From: Caprella mutica
Lineage: Eukaryota > Arthropoda > Malacostraca > Amphipoda > Caprellidae
Assembly (NCBI GenBank): GCA_947561585.1
Contig: CANNZV010000924.1
Location: 1 to 64,000, forward strand
DNA length: 64,000 nt
Direction: 5' to 3'
A program made the translations under genes and the position numbers. The notes beneath the pieces were generated by a model. That model did no database searches and was not told where the DNA came from. It was given only the letters and a program-made list of their open reading frames with translations. Shown here in pieces: positions 57,900 to 64,000 of the stretch (positions are counted from its first letter, which is position 1; every line of letters begins with the position of its first letter).

Positions 57900-60010
57900 T
57901 TAGTTATAGAGGTTCGTCCGATATTGTACCAACATTGATGGATGACCTACTAAATTCAAAATATTAATCTATGTTCGTACGATGTTGTACCAACATTGGT
58001 GAATGACCTACCTAATTCACTGTTATTCGATGCTTTCCGATGTTGTTCCAACGTTGTTGAATGACCTATTAATTTCAAATTGTTATTCGATGTTTGTCTG
58101 ATGTTGTACGAACGTTGTTGAATGACCTACTAATTTCAGATTGTTATTTGATGTCCATCCGATGTTGTACGAACATTGTTGAATGACCTACTAATTTCAG
58201 ATTGTTATTTGATGTCCATCCGATGTTGTACGAACATTGCTGAATGATCTACTAATTTCAGATAGTTATTCGATGTCCATCCGATGTTGTACGAACATTG
58301 TTGAATGACCTACTAATTTCAGATTGTTATTTGATGTCCATCCGATGTTGTACGAACATTGCTGAATGATCTACTAATTTCAGATACTTATTCGATGTCC
58401 ATCCGATGTTGTACGAACATTGTTGAATGACCTACTTAATTCACATTATTATTCGATGTTGGTCCGATATTGTACGAACATTGTGTAATGACCTACTAAT
58501 TTCACATTATTATTCGATGTTGGTCCGATGTTGTACGAACATTAATGAATGACCTACTAATTTCAGAATGTTATTCGATGTCCATCCGATGTTGTACAAA
58601 CATTGTTGAATGACCTACTAATTTCAGATTGTTATTTGATGTCCATCCGATGTTGTACGAACATTGCTGAATGATCTACTAATTTCAGATAGTTATTCGA
58701 TGTCCATCCGATGTTGTACGAACATTGTTGAATGACCTACTTAATTCACATTATTATTCGATGTTGGTCCGATATTGTACGAACATTGTGTAATGACCTA
58801 CTAATTTCACATTATTATTCGATGTTGGTCCGATGTTGTACGAACATTAATGAATGACCTACTAATTTCAGAATGTTATTCGATGTCCATCCGATGTTGT
58901 ACGAACATTGTGTAATGACCTACTAATTTCAGATAGTTATTTGATGTCCATCCGATGTTGTACGAACATTGTGTAATGACCTACTAATTTCAGATAGTTA
59001 TTTGATGTCCATCCGATGTTGTACGAACATTGCTGAATGATCTACTAATTTCAGATAGTTATTCGATGTCCATCCGATGTTGTACGAACATTGTGTAATG
59101 ACCTACTAATTTCAGATTGTTATTTGATGTCCATCCGATGTTGTACGAACATTGCTGAATGATCTACTAATTTCAGATAGTTATTCGATGTCCATCCGAT
59201 GTTGTACGAACATTGTTGAATGACCTACTAATTTCAGATTGTTATTTGATGTCCATCCGATGTTGTACGAACATTGCTGAATGATCTACTAATTTCAGAT
59301 AGTTATTCGATGTCCATCCGATGTTGTACGAACATTGTTGAATGACCTACTTAATTCACATTATTATTCGATGTTGGTCCGATATTGTACGAACATTGTG
59401 TAATGACCTACTAATTTCACATTATTATTCGATGTTGGTCCGATGTTGTACGAACATTAATGAATGACCTACTAATTTCAGAATGTTATTCGATGTCCAT
59501 CCGATGTTGTACGAACATTGTGTAATGACCTACTAATTTCAGATAGTTATTTGATGTCCATCCGATGTTGTACGAACATTGTGTAATGACCTACTAATTT
59601 CAGATAGTTATTTGATGTCCATCCGATGTTGTACGAACATTGCTGAATGATCTACTAATTTCAGATTGTTATTCGATGTCCATCCGATGTTGTACGAACA
59701 TTGTTGAAAGACCTACTAATTTCAGATAGTTATTCGATGTCCATCCGATGTTGTACGAACATTGTTGAATGACCTACTAATTTCAGAATGTTATTCGATG
59801 TCCATCCGATGTTTTACGAACATTGTTGAAAGACCTACTAATTTCAGATAGTTATTCGATGTCCATCCGATGTTGTACGAACATTGTTGAATGACCTACT
59901 AATTTCAGATTGTTATTTGATGTCCATCCGATGTTGTACGAACATTGCTGAATGATCTACTTAATTCACATTGTTGTTCGATGTTCGTCCGATGTTGTGC
60001 CAACGTTAAT
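57900..60010. repeat. 61-bp tandem array at the right end of the 13-kb element (about 34 copies)
   Basis: The unit contains GATGTCCATCCGATGTTGTA and CGAACATTGTTGAATGACCT followed by ACTAATTTCAG. A three-unit variant block (TTAATTCACATTATTATTCG, GGTCCGATATTGTACG, ACATTAATGAATG) recurs near 58437, 58738 and 59348, showing higher-order duplication of about 300 and 610 bp. Towards 57900 and 60010 the units diverge. The unit's GATGTTGTACGAAC motif also fits the adjoining terminus. Confidence 0.95.
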
Positions 60011-60147
60011 ATGTGATTGACTAAATTCACAACGTTGTATCGATGTTCGCACAACATTGTGAAACAACAAGACGACCTTGATACAATGTTACAATGCTAA
60101 TACAATGTCGTACCGACGTTGTTTTGCTGCCTGGGTACTCCCACACG

Positions 60148-60530
60148 TTTCTCGGAAATTTCGGTCTCGGAAAACTCGGTCTCAGTTTATTATGGTGTAA
60201 TTAAAGAACAATAATAGAAAAAATTGAAATTATGAACACTAAAATGTGTAGTTCATTTATTAAAATCGGACAACATCATTAACCGTTGTAAATTTTGACA
60301 TGTTTTGTCATTTATATAACATGAGATTTGAGCTGAAATTTAAGTCTCGTAATATTCGGTTTCAGGTATAAATAAAAACTTATGAATTAGATATATCGGG
60401 GTTGTACAGTTCAACAAATTAGCGGATACAGCAACTTTATAACGGTCATTTATATTGAGAGGTCAATTATAATTCTGAGACTGAAATTTTGAGACCAAAA
60501 TTCTGAAACTGAATTTCCGAGGCCAAAATT
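60148..60530. mobile_element. Short element with CTCGGAAATT ends
   Basis: TCTCGGAAATTTCGGTCTCG and further GGTCTC repeats at 60148-60186 are mirrored by TGAGACTGAAATTTTGAGAC and TGAATTTCCGAGGCC at 60475-60530. The arms are imperfect. No duplication was resolved and the element is non-coding. Confidence 0.45.
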
Positions 60531-60537
60531 TATGGCC

Positions 60538-61515
60538 CTCTTCCCACACACTATCACACTATTACTCTCACACACTATCATACTATTACTCTCACACACT
60601 ATCACACTATTACTCTCACACACTATCATACTATTACTCTCACACACTATCACACTATTACTCTCACACACTATCATACTATTACTCTCACACACTATCA
60701 CACTATTACTCTCACACACTATCACACTATTACTCTCACACACTATCATACTATTACTCTCACACACTATCATACTATTACTCTCACACACTATCATACT
60801 ATTACTCTCACACACTATCACACTATTACTCTCACACACTATCATACTATTACTCTCTCACACTATCATACTATTACTCTCACACACTATCATACTATTA
60901 CTCTCTCACACTATCACACTATTACTCTCACACTATCATACTATTGCTCTCACACACAATCATACTATTGCTCTCACACACTATCATACTATTACTCTCT
61001 CACACTATCATACTATTACTCTCACACACTATCATACTATTACTCTCACACACTATCATACTATTACTCTCTCACACTATCACACTATTACTCTCACACA
61101 CTATCATACTATTACTCTCACACACTATCATACTATTACTCTCACACACTATCATACTATTACTCTCACACACTATCATACTATTACTCTCACACACTAT
61201 CATACTATTACTCTCACACACTATCATACTATTACTCTCACACACTATCATACTATTACTCTCACACACTATCATACTATTACTCTCTCACACTATCACA
61301 CTATTACTCTCACACACTATCATACTATTACTCTCACACACTATCATACTATTACTCTCACACACTATCACACTATTACTCTCACACACTATCATACTAT
61401 TACTCTCACACACTATCATACTATTACTCTCACACACTATCATACTATTACTCTCACACTATCATACTATTGCTCTCACACACAATCATACTATTGCTCT
61501 CACACACTATCATTC
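60538..61515. repeat. 24-bp minisatellite (CTCTCACACACTATCATACT), about 40 copies
   Basis: The unit is CTCTCACACACTATCATACT plus ATTA, with ATCACACT and CTCTCTCACA variants and a few 22-bp units. The period is eight codons, so frames stay open for long distances; ORFs up to 328 aa (LSHTIILL-type, and IVCESNSM on the minus strand) are artefacts. Confidence 0.97.
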
Positions 61516-61547
61516 TAATACTCTCATGTATATTGCTTAGTGCAAAC

Positions 61548-61575
61548 TGCTCAATGTGCTCATATATCATCACAG
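61548..61575. repeat. Left stub of the 23-bp satellite
   Basis: A single unit-like piece (GTGCTCATATATCATCACAG) lies left of the inserted element; the bulk of the array is to its right. Confidence 0.7.
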
Positions 61576-62404
61576 GGTGACCAGACGTTTTGTTATTGGA
61601 TGTTTCGTTATCAGATTTTTTTTTTTTAAACTAGGAACGATTCTTTTTATTTGAAATAGACTGCAATTTTATCAAATCCATACTTTTGAATTCATACTAC
61701 TTTAAATTATAAGGTGCATTTTGTTTACAACATGCATTTTATTTGTCTGCTAAGTATATACCTGGTTGTATATTGATTATAATCAGTGCTATTAAAATTA
61801 ACAATCCTTACTTAAGTTAATATATTTGATTAGAAAAGCTGGAAGTGAAAATTTCATGGATACCAATCAATGAAAAAGTTGAATATCAATAATTTTGTAC
61901 TATTTTTCTTCAAAGGATTAAAATGTGGTTCAGTCCGAGAACTCAGAGGTTGCTTTACTGCCTACATTGGAATTTTTTTTTTTATATTTCCGAAAATGTT
62001 CTTAAAATTTCAATCACCAGATGTTACATGTTCGCGAATAGAAATAACATAATGAAAAAATATAATCTTCACCAATTTTGATAATAATAAATATTTTCGA
62101 TCATAAAAGAAAAGACTATACATGTATAATTAATATGATTGAAAAATTCCTGTGATTGAGGTAAAAATTCTAAAAAAATAGGGTAATAAAATGTAAAACA
62201 TATTTAAATATATATTTATAATGTATGAGATTCGCATAATTTGTAGTCTATAACTCATTTCAAATTTAAAAATCGTTCGTCCGGTACAAAAAAATCTGGT
62301 AATGAGTCGTACTAGTAACGAAACGTCGTAGTAACGAAACCTCCTTTATAGTGACCAAAAGTCCGTTATCGAAACGTCGTAATTAAACGAAACGTCCTAG
62401 CACC
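61576..62404. mobile_element. GGTGACC-ended element, 829 bp, with 8-bp duplication
   Basis: The ends are GGTGACCAGACGTTTTGTTA (61576) and, on the other strand, GGTGCTAGGACGTTTCGTTT (from 62404). The duplication CATCACAG is perfect (61568-61575, 62405-62412). Subterminal ACGTTTCGTTA-type repeats occur near both ends. The 8-bp duplication suggests hAT or P-like transposition; the ends do not start CAG, so the superfamily is uncertain. The ORF at 61870-62052 shows no transposase features. A partial relative lies at 14415-14800. Confidence 0.75.
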
Positions 62405-63645
62405 CATCACAGTATGTGCTCATATATCTTCATAATATGTGCTTATATATCATCATAGTATGTGCTTATATATCATCATAGTATGTGCTTATATATCATC
62501 ATAGTATGTGCTTATATATCATCATAGTATGTACTCATATATCATCATAGTATGTACTCATATATCATCATAGTATGTACTCATATATCATCATAGTATG
62601 TACTCATATATCATCATAGTATGTACTCATATATCATCATAATATGTGCTTATATATCATCATAGTATGTACTCATATATCATCATAGTATGTACTCATA
62701 TATCATCATAGTATGTACTCATATATCATCATAGTATGTACTCATATATCATCATAGTATGAACTCATATATCATCATAGTATGTACTCATATATCATCA
62801 TAGTATGTACTCATAAATCATCATAGTATGAACTCATATATCATCATAGTATGTGCTTATATATCATCATATTATGTGTTTATATATGTATCATCACAGT
62901 ATGTACTCATATATCATCATAGTATGTACTCATATATCATCATAGTATGTGCTTATATATCATCATAGTATGTACTCATATATCATCATAGTATGTACTC
63001 ATATATCATCATAGTATGTACTCATATATCATCATAATATGTGCTTATATATCATCATAGTATGTACTCATATATCATCATAGTATGTACTCATATATCA
63101 TCATAGTATGTACTCATATATCATCATAGTATGTACTCATATATCATCATAGTATGAACTCATATATCATCATAGTATGTACTCATATATCATCATAGTA
63201 TGTACTCATAAATCATCATAGTATGAACTCATATATCATCATAGTATGTGCTTATATATCATCATATTATGTGTTTATATATGTATCATCACAGTATGTA
63301 CTCATATATCATCATAGTATGTACTCATATATCATCATAGTATGTGCTTATATATCATCATATTATGTGTTTATATATGTATCATCATAGTATGTACTCA
63401 TATATCATCATAGTATGTACTCATATATCATCATAGTATGTGCTTATATATCATCATATTATGTGTTTATATATGTATCATCATAGTATGTACTCATATA
63501 TCATCATAGTATGTACTCATATATCATCACAGTATGTACTTATATATCATCATAGTATGTGCTTATATATCATTATAGTATGTGCTTATATATCATCATA
63601 GTATGTGTTTATATATTATCATAGTATGTGTTTATATAGAGTGTA
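62405..63645. repeat. 23-bp satellite (CATAGTATGTACTCATATAT), about 54 copies
   Basis: Units alternate among GTACTC, GTGCTT and GAACTC variants, with occasional TATTATGTGTTTATATATGT units. A block from about 62641 recurs from 63036, a higher-order period of about 395 bp (17 units plus 4 bases). Confidence 0.95.
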
Positions 63646-64000
63646 ACCTAATCTCCTAATCTATTTGCGTCATTAACTCTTTATCGTTCTTGGATCATAT
63701 TTAGTGACTAAAGCTAATTATGAAAACCTGTTTTCACCACGCTAAAGAGTTGCCAGCCACTTCCCCGGAGGCGTATAACAACTAATGCACTCTCGTGACT
63801 GTGTTTGCTCTCATTTTTCTAAACTTATCACCTACGAGAATAGAACATGCGACCGTATAATGGATATTAGTTATGGTAATCTTCAAAGTGCTAAATAATG
63901 TCAATCTGTTATTTTACATTCCATTATTACGGTGGTTTAAGTTTTTTATTTTCAATCTCTTTTTTTGTTATATAGCCGTATGATAGAGTAAAAAATATAA
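63646..64000. other. Right-hand spacer
   Basis: Less repetitive sequence with moderate GC near 63750; I see no gene or RNA that I can name. Confidence 0.4.

Larger units (their letters stand above)
47108..60135. mobile_element. Large CCCARGCAGC-ended element, 13.0 kb
   Basis: The left end CCCAAGCAGCAAATCAACGT (47108) matches the right end read on the other strand, CCCAGGCAGCAAAACAACGT (from 60135). TA flanks both (47106-47107, 60136-60137). The ends continue into different tandem arrays sharing phrases such as ATGTTGTACAAAC and CAACGTTG: 194-bp units on the left and 61-bp units on the right. Inside are a palindromic array, dispersed repeats, a candidate promoter and exon on the minus strand, a 32-bp array and a nested CCCAACAAAC element. 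No transposase is seen. The pairing of the two ends over 13 kb is inferred from their sequence and TA flanks. Confidence 0.65.

Noticed and set aside
60532..61518. 328-aa open frame and overlapping frames on both strands
   Set aside because: A pure translation of the 24-bp minisatellite; the period is divisible by three, so frames stay open without selection.

Overview
This window looks like intergenic or heterochromatin-like DNA from an animal, most likely an insect and possibly a hemipteran. The organism call is inference. It rests on AT-rich sequence, Tc1, mariner and hAT DNA transposons, a LINE 3' fragment, extensive short-period satellites, and no bacterial-style gene packing. I found no intact host gene. 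Most long open reading frames are tandem repeats read through in several frames.

Layout. 1-2960: a short hAT-type MITE (423-1221), then two minisatellites (61 bp and a GC-rich 24 bp). 2965-6910: a Tc1-like element with long terminal inverted repeats and a decayed transposase, itself hit by a CCCAGGCAGC-ended element, a fold-back element and, inside that, another short mobile repeat. 7030-8662: a hAT-type element with 8-bp target duplications. 9690-17692: a 23-bp satellite split at 12184-16562 by a 4.4-kb element with TA duplication; that element carries a 60-bp array, a MITE, and two splice-compatible exons resembling the DUF4806 C-terminal domain. 17693-32350: mostly low-copy AT-rich DNA with minisatellites, hairpins and one short element. 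32353-37428: two more hAT-type elements or element pairs with nested repeats. 37880-43858: a degenerate long-period repeat, MITEs, a LINE 3' fragment and a mariner copy. 44187-46255: a run of unrelated minisatellites. 47108-60135: a 13-kb element with CCCARGCAGC termini and TA duplication, carrying 194-bp and 61-bp arrays near its ends, a candidate promoter plus first exon, and a nested CCCAACAAAC element. 60148-63645: a further inverted-repeat element, a 24-bp array, and a 23-bp satellite broken by another 8-bp-duplicating element.

The most interesting theme is a set of elements whose ends begin CCCAR, flanked by a 2-bp TA or AT duplication. Each carries its own tandem array close to the termini, some share internal segments, and two contain gene-like exons. 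Their layout recalls CACTA/EnSpm-type transposons (subterminal repeats), but I see no transposase for them here, so that classification is a hypothesis.
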